14,221 nt of DNA from contig JBHHXR010000071.1 in NCBI GenBank assembly GCA_046757205.1, forward strand, positions 1 through 14,221. Direction: 5' to 3'. Both the position numbers and the translations under genes were made by a program. Below the pieces are notes generated by a model. The model was given only the letters and a program-made list of their open reading frames with translations, was not told where the DNA came from and ran no database searches. Positions 7,292 to 14,179 of this stretch are shown piece by piece (position 1 is the first letter of the stretch; every line of letters starts with the position of its first letter). Origin of the DNA: JBHHXR01 sp046757205 (GTDB lineage Bacteria; Pseudomonadota; Alphaproteobacteria; Rhodobacterales; Rhodobacteraceae).

Positions 7292-8986
7292 TCAGTTCCT
7301 TCCGGTTTCCAGCACCCGGCGGGCGATGACCTGGGCCTGAATTTCGGCGGCGCCCTCGAAGATGTTCAGGATGCGGGCATCGCACAGGACGCGGCTGACC
7401 GGGTATTCCAGCGCGAAACCGTTGCCGCCGTGGATTTGCAGGCTGTTGTCGGCGGCCGACCATGCCACGCGCGCCGCAAGTAGTTTCGCCATTCCCGCTT
7501 CGAGGTCGCAGCGCCGGCCCTCGTCCTTTTCCTTCGCCGAATGGTAGGTGATCTGGCGGGCGATCATGGTTTCCACCGCCATCATGGCGATCTTTGCGTA
7601 GACCCGGGGAAATTCGATCAGCGGTTTTCCGAAGGCCGTCCGGTCCTGGGCGTAGCGCAGCGCCAGTTCCAGCGCGCACTGGGCGACGCCGATGGCGCGC
7701 GCGGCGGTCTGGATGCGGGCGCTTTCGAAGGTGCGCATGAGCTGCTTGAACCCCAGTCCCTCGCGGCCGCCGAGCAGGGCGTCCTCCGGCACCCGGTAGC
7801 CGTCCAGCGACAGCGTGTATTCCTTCATGCCGCGATAGCCGAGAACCCCGATTTCGCCGCCGGCGATGCCGGCGTCGGGGAACGGGTCCGCGTCGGCGCC
7901 CCGGGTTTTCGGGGCGAGGAACATCGACAGGCCGGAATAGTCGCTGGTCGCTGGATCGGTACGCGCCAGAACCGTCATCAGGTCGGTGCGCGCGGCGTGG
8001 GTTATCCACGTCTTGCTTCCCCTGAGCACCCAGCCGCCGCCGTCCCGTTCGGCGCGTGTCTTCAGGGCACCAAGATCGGAGCCGGTGTTGGGTTCGGTGA
8101 AGACGGCGGTGGGCAGGATTTCACCCGAGGCGATTTTCGGAAGCCACTTCGCCTTCTGTTCGTCCGTGCCGCCGCCGAGGATCAGTTCCGCGGCGATTTC
8201 CGAGCGCGTGCCGAGCGACCCGACGCCGATATAGCCGCGCGACAGTTCCTCGGAGACCACGCACATGGCGGTCTTTCCCAGACCTGTGCCGCCGTATTCC
8301 TCCGGGATGGTCAGCCCGAAGACGCCAAGCTCGCCCATTTCCTCGATGACGGCCATCGGGATCAGCTCGTCCCTCAGGTGCCAGCCATGCGCGTGCGGCA
8401 CGACGCGGCCTTCGGCGAACCGGCGGAACTGGTCGCGGATCATCTCGAAATCGTCGTCCAGCCCGGTATCGCCGAACGTCGCGGCGCCCTGCCTTTCCCG
8501 GACAAGCGCGACGAGCCGTTTCCGCGCGGCGTCGGAGTTGCCGCGCCGCGTCAGTTCCTCGACCGCTTCCGTCATCATGGCGTGCCGGGCGTCGCCGCCA
8601 AGTCCGAAATCCAGCGGCCGGACGATCTCTCCCTGCGACATCGGGATGCCGCCGTGAAGCTGCGACAGGTACTCGCCGAAAGCGATCTGGAGGATCAGCC
8701 GTTCCATCTCGCCCAGACGCCCCGCGGCTTCCAGCGACACGGCCCAGTTTTGCATCTGGCGCAGGCACTGAAGATATGTGGATGCCCAGGCCAGGCCGTG
8801 CACCGCGTACTGGTTCTCCTCGAGCGCCCGGGGCGAAAGACGCATGCCGTCGGCGGTCTTGTCGCGAAGCGCGTGCAGCGCCGCCTGCTGCATCTTTTCC
8901 GCCGCTCCAACGGCGTCGGCGCACAGATCGGAAAGACCTGTCAGGACAACCGGACCTTCCCGGGCATCTTCGGCGGCGATCGTCAA
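7292..8986 (-). CDS. mcd: Acyl-CoA dehydrogenase, probable (2S)-methylsuccinyl-CoA dehydrogenase Mcd
   Basis: A 564-residue FAD-dependent acyl-CoA dehydrogenase with an extra N-terminal domain of about 170 residues before the normal fold. The ordinary fold starts near residue 178. FTEPNTGSDLGALKTRA (296-311) is the family's flavin/substrate motif, QDRTAFGKPLIEFP is at 447-460, QIHGGNGF is at 517-524, and the probable catalytic base is Glu544 in NIFEGAAEIQ. The long N-terminal domain, with WASTYLQCLRQMQNWA (67-82) and GGIPMSQGEIVRPLDFG (112-128), is what I associate with Mcd, which oxidises (2S)-methylsuccinyl-CoA to mesaconyl-CoA in the ethylmalonyl-CoA pathway of acetate assimilation. No other pathway gene is nearby, so a different substrate is possible. 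The start is a TTG at 8986, chosen for AAAGGA nine bases upstream; an in-frame TAA just beyond rules out longer forms. Confidence 0.82.
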   Translation of the reverse strand: MTIAAEDAREGPVVLTGLSDLCADAVGAAEKMQQAALHALRDKTADGMRLSPRALEENQYAVHGLAWASTYLQCLRQMQNWAVSLEAAGRLGEMERLILQIAFGEYLSQLHGGIPMSQGEIVRPLDFGLGGDARHAMMTEAVEELTRRGNSDAARKRLVALVRERQGAATFGDTGLDDDFEMIRDQFRRFAEGRVVPHAHGWHLRDELIPMAVIEEMGELGVFGLTIPEEYGGTGLGKTAMCVVSEELSRGYIGVGSLGTRSEIAAELILGGGTDEQKAKWLPKIASGEILPTAVFTEPNTGSDLGALKTRAERDGGGWVLRGSKTWITHAARTDLMTVLARTDPATSDYSGLSMFLAPKTRGADADPFPDAGIAGGEIGVLGYRGMKEYTLSLDGYRVPEDALLGGREGLGFKQLMRTFESARIQTAARAIGVAQCALELALRYAQDRTAFGKPLIEFPRVYAKIAMMAVETMIARQITYHSAKEKDEGRRCDLEAGMAKLLAARVAWSAADNSLQIHGGNGFALEYPVSRVLCDARILNIFEGAAEIQAQVIARRVLETGRN

Positions 8987-8995
8987 ACCTGCGGT

Positions 8996-9001
8996 TCCTT
9001 T
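8996..9001 (-). promoter_or_regulatory. Ribosome binding site for the TTG start of mcd
   Basis: Read on the minus strand, AAAGGA ends nine bases before the TTG at 8986. The first in-frame ATG would be codon 32, inside the extended N-terminal domain, so this site supports a TTG start. Confidence 0.6.
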
Positions 9002-9006
9002 GCTTG

Positions 9007-9032
9007 CCGCGCCGCATTATTGTGCGGCGCGG
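9007..9032. promoter_or_regulatory. Perfect 10-bp GC-rich inverted repeat in the mcd leader
   Basis: CCGCGCCGCA (9007-9016) and TGCGGCGCGG (9023-9032) are exact reverse complements separated by a six-base AT-rich loop. In mcd mRNA this would form a strong hairpin ending five bases before the AAAGGA ribosome binding site. No T-run follows on either strand, so it does not look like an intrinsic terminator. It could be a protein-binding operator or an RNA structure affecting translation or stability. Confidence 0.6.
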
Positions 9033-9038
9033 AATCGG

Positions 9039-9055
9039 TTGTGCATCTGCGCGCA
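9039..9055. repeat. Direct repeat copy 1, TTGTNNATCTGCGCGCA
   Basis: First copy of a 17-base motif with two variable bases (GC here). It covers the predicted transcription start of mcd and just touches the -10 element. The second copy is 37 bases away. Possible operator half of the mcd/permease control region. Confidence 0.55.
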
Positions 9056-9082
9056 CACTAGTTTGGCGGCCCGCGTTGTCAA
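9055..9082 (-). promoter_or_regulatory. mcd: Predicted sigma-70 promoter of mcd
   Basis: On the minus strand a perfect TTGACA (9082-9077) is followed after 16 bases by TAGTGT (9060-9055), a fair -10 element. Transcription would begin near 9048, giving a leader of about 60 bases that contains the 10-bp hairpin. Both copies of the 17-base direct repeat overlap promoter elements. Confidence 0.5.
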
Positions 9083-9092
9083 TCTGCGCGCA
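9076..9092. repeat. Direct repeat copy 2, TTGTNNATCTGCGCGCA
   Basis: Second copy of the motif (CA at the variable positions). It contains the predicted -35 element of the mcd promoter on the minus strand. The core TGCGCGCA is itself palindromic in both copies. Confidence 0.55.
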
Positions 9093-9119
9093 AGAAGAAT
9101 TCGGATGCGGCGCGAATCG

Positions 9120-9130
9120 TATAACATTAT
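9120..9130 (+). promoter_or_regulatory. Possible -10 region for the TauE/SafE permease gene
   Basis: An AT-rich island in very GC-rich DNA contains TATAAC (9120-9125), five of six bases matching the -10 consensus, and overlapping CATTAT. No good -35 hexamer stands at the expected distance, so an activator may be needed or the call may be wrong. A start near 9132 would give a leader of about 59 bases. Confidence 0.3.
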
Positions 9131-9190
9131 TAGCGTTGCGTTGTTCTGGCACGGGTGCGAAGACAGCCCGGCAATCCAGCCCGGTGGAAG

Positions 9191-9970
9191 ATGACGGCCA
9201 TCCCGGTCATGACGGCGAATTTCGGAAGCTGGGCGGTGATCACCGCCTTTGCCGTCATCCTGTTCGGCGGATTCACCAAGGGCGCGGTCGGGTTTGGCCT
9301 GCCGATGATAGCGATCAGCGGCATCGGGTCGGTGATGCCGGCGGAGGTCGCGGTCGCCGCGCTTATCCTGCCGGGTCTGGTCACAAACGCATGGCAGTCC
9401 CTGCGGAACGGCGTTGTCGAGGCGGTTGCCAGCCTGCGCAAGTTCTGGCGTCTGAATGCCGTGCTTCTGGTGATGATCTACGTTTGCGCGCAACTCGTGG
9501 TGGTCATCCCGGAAAATGCCCTCTTCATCATTCTCGGCGCCGGGATCACCCTGTTCACGACGCTTCAGGTGATCGGATTCCGGCCCACGACGCCACGGCG
9601 GCTTACGGCCTTGGTGGAGACTGGTGTGGGTCTCTTATCGGGCTTTTTCGGGGGTTTGTCGGGTGTTTGGGGGCCGCCGATCCTGATGTACCTGATCTCG
9701 ATCGAGACGCCGAAGGTGGAACAGGTCCGTGTTCAGGGGCTGTCGTTTCTGATCGGGGCGGCCGTGCTGACCGTGGCGCACCTGCGCTCGGGCCTGCTGG
9801 GAGCGGTGAACCTGCCGTTTTCCGCGATACTGGTGATCCCGGCGGTCGCCGGCATGGCGATCGGGCTCTACTATCACGACCGGATGGACCAGGTTCTGTT
9901 CCGGAAGGCGACCCTGATCGTACTTGCCTTTGCCGGTCTCAACCTGCTGCGGCGCGGCTTCATCGGGTGA
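9191..9970 (+). CDS. TauE/SafE-family membrane permease (anion or sulfonate export type)
   Basis: A 259-residue polytopic membrane protein of the TauE/SafE (DUF81) family, whose members move sulfite, sulfoacetate or other organic anions across the inner membrane. The family's two-repeat structure is visible: the first repeat opens with GGFTKGAVGFGLPMI (26-40), the second with GFFGGLSGVWGPPILMYL (151-168). About seven or eight hydrophobic segments are spread over the length. I chose the ATG at 9191, preceded by GGTGG at 9183-9187; an in-frame GTG at 9155 adds a basic 12-residue leader and the ATG at 9209 would remove six residues. The gene is divergent from mcd and shares its control region. 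Its stop is 16 bases from the stop of the convergent GGT-family gene. The substrate cannot be told from sequence. Confidence 0.87.
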   Translation: MTAIPVMTANFGSWAVITAFAVILFGGFTKGAVGFGLPMIAISGIGSVMPAEVAVAALILPGLVTNAWQSLRNGVVEAVASLRKFWRLNAVLLVMIYVCAQLVVVIPENALFIILGAGITLFTTLQVIGFRPTTPRRLTALVETGVGLLSGFFGGLSGVWGPPILMYLISIETPKVEQVRVQGLSFLIGAAVLTVAHLRSGLLGAVNLPFSAILVIPAVAGMAIGLYYHDRMDQVLFRKATLIVLAFAGLNLLRRGFIG

Positions 9971-9986
9971 CCCGGCACGCGCCTTG

Positions 9987-11492
9987 TCAGCCGACGATTC
10001 CGACACCTGAGCGGCGCGGATCGCCGGCCGCCTCGTAGCCGCCTCCCGTCTTCCGAACGGCGTGAACGCCGCCGAAGAACATGGAGCTTCTTGACCAGAC
10101 ATGCGCCTTCGGCCAGTCCTTCAGGATGGCGGCGCGGGTTTCGCCGTCACCGAAATCCTCTAAATCGATGCCGTGTTCCGTCGCGTGTTCGTAGTGCATG
10201 CGCGGTGCGGTTATCGCGTCTTCCAGGGGCTCTTGGGCGTCGATGAGCCGGAGAGCAACCTGCGTCAGCGCCGAGCGGATGCGGTTGGAGCCGCCGGAGC
10301 CCATCATGGTCAGCCCTCCACCCGGGCTGCGCAGCGACATCGGGCACATCATCGAGGCCAGCCTGCGGTCGGGCACCCAGCTTTGCGGCCCGTGCGGAAC
10401 CAGATCCTCTTCGCCCAGCATGTTGTTCGGCATCAGGCCGGTACCGGGCAGAACGAGACCGCAGCCCTCGCCGTTCGACAGCGTGAGGGCGGCACCGGTG
10501 CCGCTCGCGTCGAGCACCGAGATGTGCGTGGTTCCGCGCGTCGCCTGCATCCGGTCCGCCAGCGATGCCCGGAGCGCTGCGACCAGCTCCGGGTCAAGCA
10601 GCAAACCGGCGGCGTTTTCCGGATAAGTGTCGGCATGGGTCTGGCGGCGCAGGCGGGAAATCGCGGCGAATGCCTTGGCAACCTGCGCCGGGCGGGGGTT
10701 GTCGGGCAGCGCCGTCAGGGCAAGCGCGATCTGCACGCCGCCGAGGCTGGGCGGCGGATTGAGGAAAATATCGAAGCCCTGCCGGGCCATCGCCAGCGGA
10801 ACGCGCCACTGCGCGGTGTAGCCGGCGAGGTCCCCGGCGGTCAGGTGCGAGCCTTCCAGCGCCAGCAGGGCGCCGGCAATTTCGCCTTGCTCGAAGAACC
10901 CCGGCCCTTCATGGGACAGAACCTCCATGACGTCGGCCAGCGCCGGGTTCGAAAACAAGTCACCAGGCTTCAGGAGCCCGTCATCCGTGGCGTAGATGGC
11001 CTTCGACGACGGGTGCATCGTAAAGATCGGGCTCACCAGATCGAGGACGTGCGATTGAAAATCGTCGACTTTCATCCCCTGCCGCGCCGCGCTGACCGCT
11101 TGGGCGGCAAGCTCTGGCATGGGCAGCCTGCCGAAACGGCCATGGGCCTCGAACAGCCCGGCAACGAGCCCGGGCGTGGCGATGGTTCCCGCGCCGGCGT
11201 GAAACACCTGCTCGGTAGCGCCGAAATCCACCACCACCTCGCGCCGGTCGATCTCGGTTTCCGGCCGCATCCGGCGCGGTGTCTGGACAAAGGCGTCCAG
11301 GCATACGGGTTCGCCATCGGCCGGAACGACGGTCAGAAATCCGCCACCCAGCAGGCCGGACAGGACCGGTTCGGCGACGCCCGACATGAAGCCCGCCGCG
11401 ATGCAGGCGTCGACGGCGGTTCCGCCCTCGCGCAGAACCTCGGCCGCCGCCTCGGCTGTCCGGGGATGTCCGGCTGCAACCGCGAATGCCAT
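9987..11492 (-). CDS. Gamma-glutamyltransferase-family Ntn hydrolase, atypical substrate site
   Basis: A 501-residue member of the GGT family, made as a precursor that cuts itself before a threonine, which then acts as nucleophile. That residue is Thr321 in GTTHISVLD (320-328). GGTAVDAC (23-30), ATPGLVAG (105-112), the NNMLGEEDL loop (356-364) and GSGGSNRIRSA (398-408) also fit the family. Differences stand out: there is no signal peptide, so it is probably cytoplasmic; the conserved Arg of the RE.AP motif that holds the glutamate carboxylate is absent, with LDAFVQTP at 65-72 instead; and the Ser-Ser pair is Ala-Ser (379-380). The substrate may therefore not be a gamma-glutamyl compound; oxamate amidohydrolase is one known signal-less relative. 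It lies 36 bases downstream of pckA on the same strand, with a G-rich run before its ATG. Confidence 0.85.
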   Translation of the reverse strand: MAFAVAAGHPRTAEAAAEVLREGGTAVDACIAAGFMSGVAEPVLSGLLGGGFLTVVPADGEPVCLDAFVQTPRRMRPETEIDRREVVVDFGATEQVFHAGAGTIATPGLVAGLFEAHGRFGRLPMPELAAQAVSAARQGMKVDDFQSHVLDLVSPIFTMHPSSKAIYATDDGLLKPGDLFSNPALADVMEVLSHEGPGFFEQGEIAGALLALEGSHLTAGDLAGYTAQWRVPLAMARQGFDIFLNPPPSLGGVQIALALTALPDNPRPAQVAKAFAAISRLRRQTHADTYPENAAGLLLDPELVAALRASLADRMQATRGTTHISVLDASGTGAALTLSNGEGCGLVLPGTGLMPNNMLGEEDLVPHGPQSWVPDRRLASMMCPMSLRSPGGGLTMMGSGGSNRIRSALTQVALRLIDAQEPLEDAITAPRMHYEHATEHGIDLEDFGDGETRAAILKDWPKAHVWSRSSMFFGGVHAVRKTGGGYEAAGDPRRSGVGIVG

Positions 11493-11528
11493 CCAGTATT
11501 ACCCCCCCAGCAGCCGAACCGGCCGGCG

Positions 11529-13130
11529 TCAGTTGCCGATGGCTTCGGCCAGTACTTCCTCGTCCACATAGGGTTCGTACTGGCGGAAATTGTCGGCAAA
11601 CATCCGCACGAGTCGCGCCGCCTGCCGGTCATAGGCGTCGGGCTTGTCCCAGGTGCGGCGCGGGTCGAGCAGCAGTTCGTCCACATTGGGCACCGATACC
11701 GGAACCATGAACCCGAAGGTGTCGTCGTGCCGGAACCCGACCTTGGCCAGCGAACCGTCAAGCGCCGCCGACAGCAGGGCGCGCGTCGCCCTTATCGGCA
11801 TACGCGAGCCGGTGCCGTAGGGGCCGCCGGTCCAGCCGGTGTTGACCAGCCAGCACGTCGCGCCGTGCCCCGCGATCTTCTTGCGCAGCAGGTGGCCGTA
11901 GACTTCCGGCCGCCGCGGCATGAAGGGGGCGCCGAAGCAGGTGGAAAACGTCGGCTGGGGCTCGTCCACGCCCTTTTCGGTGCCGGCAACCTTGGAAGTG
12001 AAACCCGACAGGAAATGATACATCGCCTGCGCCGGCGACAGCCTGGCGATCGGCGGCAGCACACCGAAGGCGTCGCAGGTCAGCATTATGATGTTTTTCG
12101 GCATCCCGCCCAGCGAGGTCGCCGAGGCGTTGGCGATGTAGTGCAGCGGATAGGCGCAGCGTGTATTCGCCGTCTTGCTGTCATCGTCGAAATCCAGTTC
12201 GCGCGTGTAGGGATCGTAAACCATGTTTTCCACGATGGTCCCGAACTTGGACGTGGTGGCGTAGATTTCGGGTTCCGCCTCCGGGCTGAGGTTGATGGTC
12301 TTGGCGTAGCAGCCGCCCTCGAAATTGAAAATGCCGTTGTCCGACCAGCCGTGTTCGTCATCGCCGATGAGCGTCCGGTCCGGATCTGCCGACAGGGTGG
12401 TCTTGCCGGTCCCGGAAAGGCCGAAGAATATGGCGGTATCGTCGACGTTGCCGGTTGCATGGTTGGCCGAACAGTGCATCGGCATGACGCCGCGGTCGGG
12501 CAGAAGATAGTTCAGGATGGTGAACGCCGATTTCTTTATCTCACCGGCGTAGGAGGTTCCGCCGACGAGCACCATCCGGCGCTCGAAGGAGATTGCGATT
12601 ACGGTCTCCGACCGGCAGCCGTGCCGCGCCGGATCGGCCTTGAATTCCGGGCAGTTGATTACGGTGAACTCCGGCACGAAGGCATCTATTTCCGCCGCCG
12701 CCGGACGGCGCAGCATGTGGCGGATGAAGAGCGCGTGCCAGGCAAGCTCGGTGACGATACGCACGTTCAGGCGGTACGCCGGATCGGCACCGGCGAAGAG
12801 ATCGGACACGAAGTATTCGCCGCCTTCCATGTGCGCCAGCATGTCGTCGTGAAGCCGCTGGAAGCTCTCGGGATCCATCGGAGCGTTGTTGTCCCACCAG
12901 ATCGTGTCCTCGACGCCTGCCTCGCGGACCACGAACTTGTCCTTCGGCGAGCGGCCGGTATGCCGGCCCGTTTCGACCAGCAGTGCGCCGCCGAGACCGA
13001 TATCGCCCTCGCCGCGCTGCACCGCCGCCTGCATGAGGGACGCTTCGATGAGATTGTAATAAGCCTTGCCGACGCCCACGATCCCGGTCTTTTCCAGCGT
13101 CTGCGCCGGATTGACCCTTCCGATTGCCAT
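11529..13130 (-). CDS. pckA: Phosphoenolpyruvate carboxykinase (ATP)
   Basis: A 533-residue cytoplasmic enzyme converting oxaloacetate and ATP to phosphoenolpyruvate, CO2 and ADP, the entry step of gluconeogenesis from C4 acids. It is the ATP-dependent type. The diagnostic motifs are RHTGRSPKDKF (56-66), GGTSYAGEIKKS (190-201), MHCSANHA (218-225), the P-loop GLSGTGKTTLS (237-247) and the metal-binding DDEHGW (257-262), followed by FEGGCYAKTI (270-279). Length is normal for the family (about 530-540). The ATG at 13130 has GGGGAG ten bases upstream on the minus strand. It is divergent from chvI, an arrangement known in rhizobia, where pckA expression responds to carbon source. The downstream GGT-family gene may be co-transcribed, since no terminator is apparent in the 36-base gap. 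Confidence 0.97.
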   Translation of the reverse strand: MAIGRVNPAQTLEKTGIVGVGKAYYNLIEASLMQAAVQRGEGDIGLGGALLVETGRHTGRSPKDKFVVREAGVEDTIWWDNNAPMDPESFQRLHDDMLAHMEGGEYFVSDLFAGADPAYRLNVRIVTELAWHALFIRHMLRRPAAAEIDAFVPEFTVINCPEFKADPARHGCRSETVIAISFERRMVLVGGTSYAGEIKKSAFTILNYLLPDRGVMPMHCSANHATGNVDDTAIFFGLSGTGKTTLSADPDRTLIGDDEHGWSDNGIFNFEGGCYAKTINLSPEAEPEIYATTSKFGTIVENMVYDPYTRELDFDDDSKTANTRCAYPLHYIANASATSLGGMPKNIIMLTCDAFGVLPPIARLSPAQAMYHFLSGFTSKVAGTEKGVDEPQPTFSTCFGAPFMPRRPEVYGHLLRKKIAGHGATCWLVNTGWTGGPYGTGSRMPIRATRALLSAALDGSLAKVGFRHDDTFGFMVPVSVPNVDELLLDPRRTWDKPDAYDRQAARLVRMFADNFRQYEPYVDEEVLAEAIGN

Positions 13131-13472
13131 TCCTGGTTGTCTCCCCAGAGTAGGGCCGGGATGTCGCCCGCACCCGCCAGATTACCACGCCCGAGCCTTT
13201 CGGATACCGCCGGATTCGGGCGGCGGGTCGCCAAGTCCGATCGGCCGGCACCCCGCGGTGCTTTTATTACCACGCAATCGACGCAATTCCACAGGTGTTG
13301 CCTGTTTCAAACTGGCGCAGCCTGTTTGCCCGGGAAAGTAATGTTTTTGTTGCGGTTCTGTGGTCAAACGGGCACAGAAAACGGCAGGACGCGTCGCAAA
13401 TGCCCGGAACTGACATAATCGGGCAAAAAAAACACCACGCAAAAGCGGCGAGGCAGAAGCAGAGGTTAAACC
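13131..13472. other. Intergenic control region between divergent pckA and chvI
   Basis: This 342-base gap contains no convincing gene. Visible elements are a direct repeat ACGCAAT (13272-13278 and 13281-13287); an inverted repeat ACAGG-N5-CCTGT (13291-13305); a direct repeat GCCTGTTT 20 bases apart (13300-13307 and 13320-13327); TGCCCGG twice (13327-13333 and 13401-13407); and an inverted repeat flanking a probable chvI -10 box. For pckA, TTGACC at 13367-13362 on the minus strand is a possible -35 element, but only a poor -10 follows. A small hairpin GCACC-N4-GGTGC (13248-13261) followed by TTTT on the plus strand has no obvious transcript to end. Confidence 0.7.
13401..13425 (+). promoter_or_regulatory. 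chvI: Predicted extended -10 promoter of chvI inside an inverted repeat
   Basis: TGACATAAT at 13411-13419 has the TGN extension and a hexamer CATAAT that matches the -10 consensus at five of six positions; no -35 element is evident. It lies inside the inverted repeat TGCCCG (13401-13406) and CGGGCA (13420-13425), so a bound regulator would cover the polymerase site. Transcription would start near 13426, about 47 bases before the chvI ATG. A run of eight A follows the repeat. Confidence 0.42.
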
Positions 13473-14174
13473 ATGGCAACAATAGCGTTGGTCGACGACG
13501 ACCGGAACATTCTCACATCCGTTTCGATGACACTTGAATCCGAAGGCTACGAGGTTGTCACCTACAACGACGGCGCGTCGGCTCTGATCGGCCTGACCGA
13601 CAACCCGCCGGACATGGCGGTGCTGGACATAAAAATGCCGCGAATGGATGGCATGGAACTCCTGCGCCGGCTGCGGCAGAAGTCCGACATGCCGGTGATC
13701 TTCCTGACCTCGAAGGACGAGGAGATCGACGAGGTGCTGGGCCTGAGGATGGGTGCCGACGACTATGTCAGAAAGCCGTTTTCGCAGCGGCTTCTGGTTG
13801 AACGTATCCGGGCCATCCTGCGTCGTCGCGAGGCGCTCGCCGAAAGCGCCGTGGCAGATCCCGAAAGTGACGTTGTGATGACCAGGGGCAACCTGGTGAT
13901 GGATCAGTTGCGCCACACCGTGTTGTGGAAGGGTGACAGCGTGACGCTTACGGTAACAGAATTCCTTATCCTCCAGGCGCTGGCCAACCGGCCGGGGGTC
14001 GTGAAAAGCCGGGACCAGTTGATGGACGTGGCCTACGACGATCAGGTTTACGTCGACGACAGGACTATCGACAGCCACATCAAGCGGATTCGCAAGAAGT
14101 TCCGCGTTCATGACCCGGACTTCGGTTCCATCGAAACTCTTTATGGGATCGGGTACCGCTACAACGAGGCCTAG
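13473..14174 (+). CDS. chvI: Two-component response regulator ChvI
   Basis: A 233-residue OmpR/PhoB-type response regulator. The receiver domain covers 1-120: acidic pocket DDD (8-10), phosphorylation site Asp52 in LDIKMPRMDGMELLRRLRQK (51-70), Thr79/Ser80 and Lys101 in RKPFSQRLLVERI. A winged-helix DNA-binding domain covers about 140-230 with the TVTEFLILQALA and DRTIDSHIKRIRKKF segments. The receiver is nearly identical in pattern to rhizobial ChvI (ALVDDDRNILTSVS, FLTSKDEEIDE), which works with sensor ChvG and, in rhizobia, the inhibitor ExoR to control envelope, acid-response and host-interaction genes. The ATG at 13473 has AGAGG (13461-13465) seven bases upstream. Divergence from pckA and the downstream partial gene both support the name. 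Confidence 0.95.
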   Translation: MATIALVDDDRNILTSVSMTLESEGYEVVTYNDGASALIGLTDNPPDMAVLDIKMPRMDGMELLRRLRQKSDMPVIFLTSKDEEIDEVLGLRMGADDYVRKPFSQRLLVERIRAILRRREALAESAVADPESDVVMTRGNLVMDQLRHTVLWKGDSVTLTVTEFLILQALANRPGVVKSRDQLMDVAYDDQVYVDDRTIDSHIKRIRKKFRVHDPDFGSIETLYGIGYRYNEA

Positions 14175-14179
14175 CGCGC

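Noticed and set aside
7541..9061. A 506-codon open frame on the plus strand opposite mcd
   Set aside because: It mirrors the mcd reading frame, has no ribosome binding site or family motif and ends in the mcd control region.
8987..9190. A mobile element or attachment site in the mcd/permease gap, suggested by the repeats
   Set aside because: There is no transposase, target duplication or tRNA nearby, and the repeats fit promoter elements better.
9964..9974. CGGG-TGA-CCCG near the end of the permease gene as a bidirectional terminator
   Set aside because: The stem is only four pairs with a three-base loop and no T-run on either strand.
13247..13265. Hairpin plus TTTT on the plus strand as an intrinsic terminator
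   Set aside because: The stem is only five pairs plus a G-U, and no plus-strand gene upstream would need it; the chvI promoter candidate lies beyond it.
10173..13418. A 1081-codon open frame on the plus strand opposite the GGT-family gene and pckA
   Set aside because: It is antisense to two well-recognised genes, has the Arg/His/Gly-rich composition of a shadow frame in GC-rich DNA and matches no family I know.
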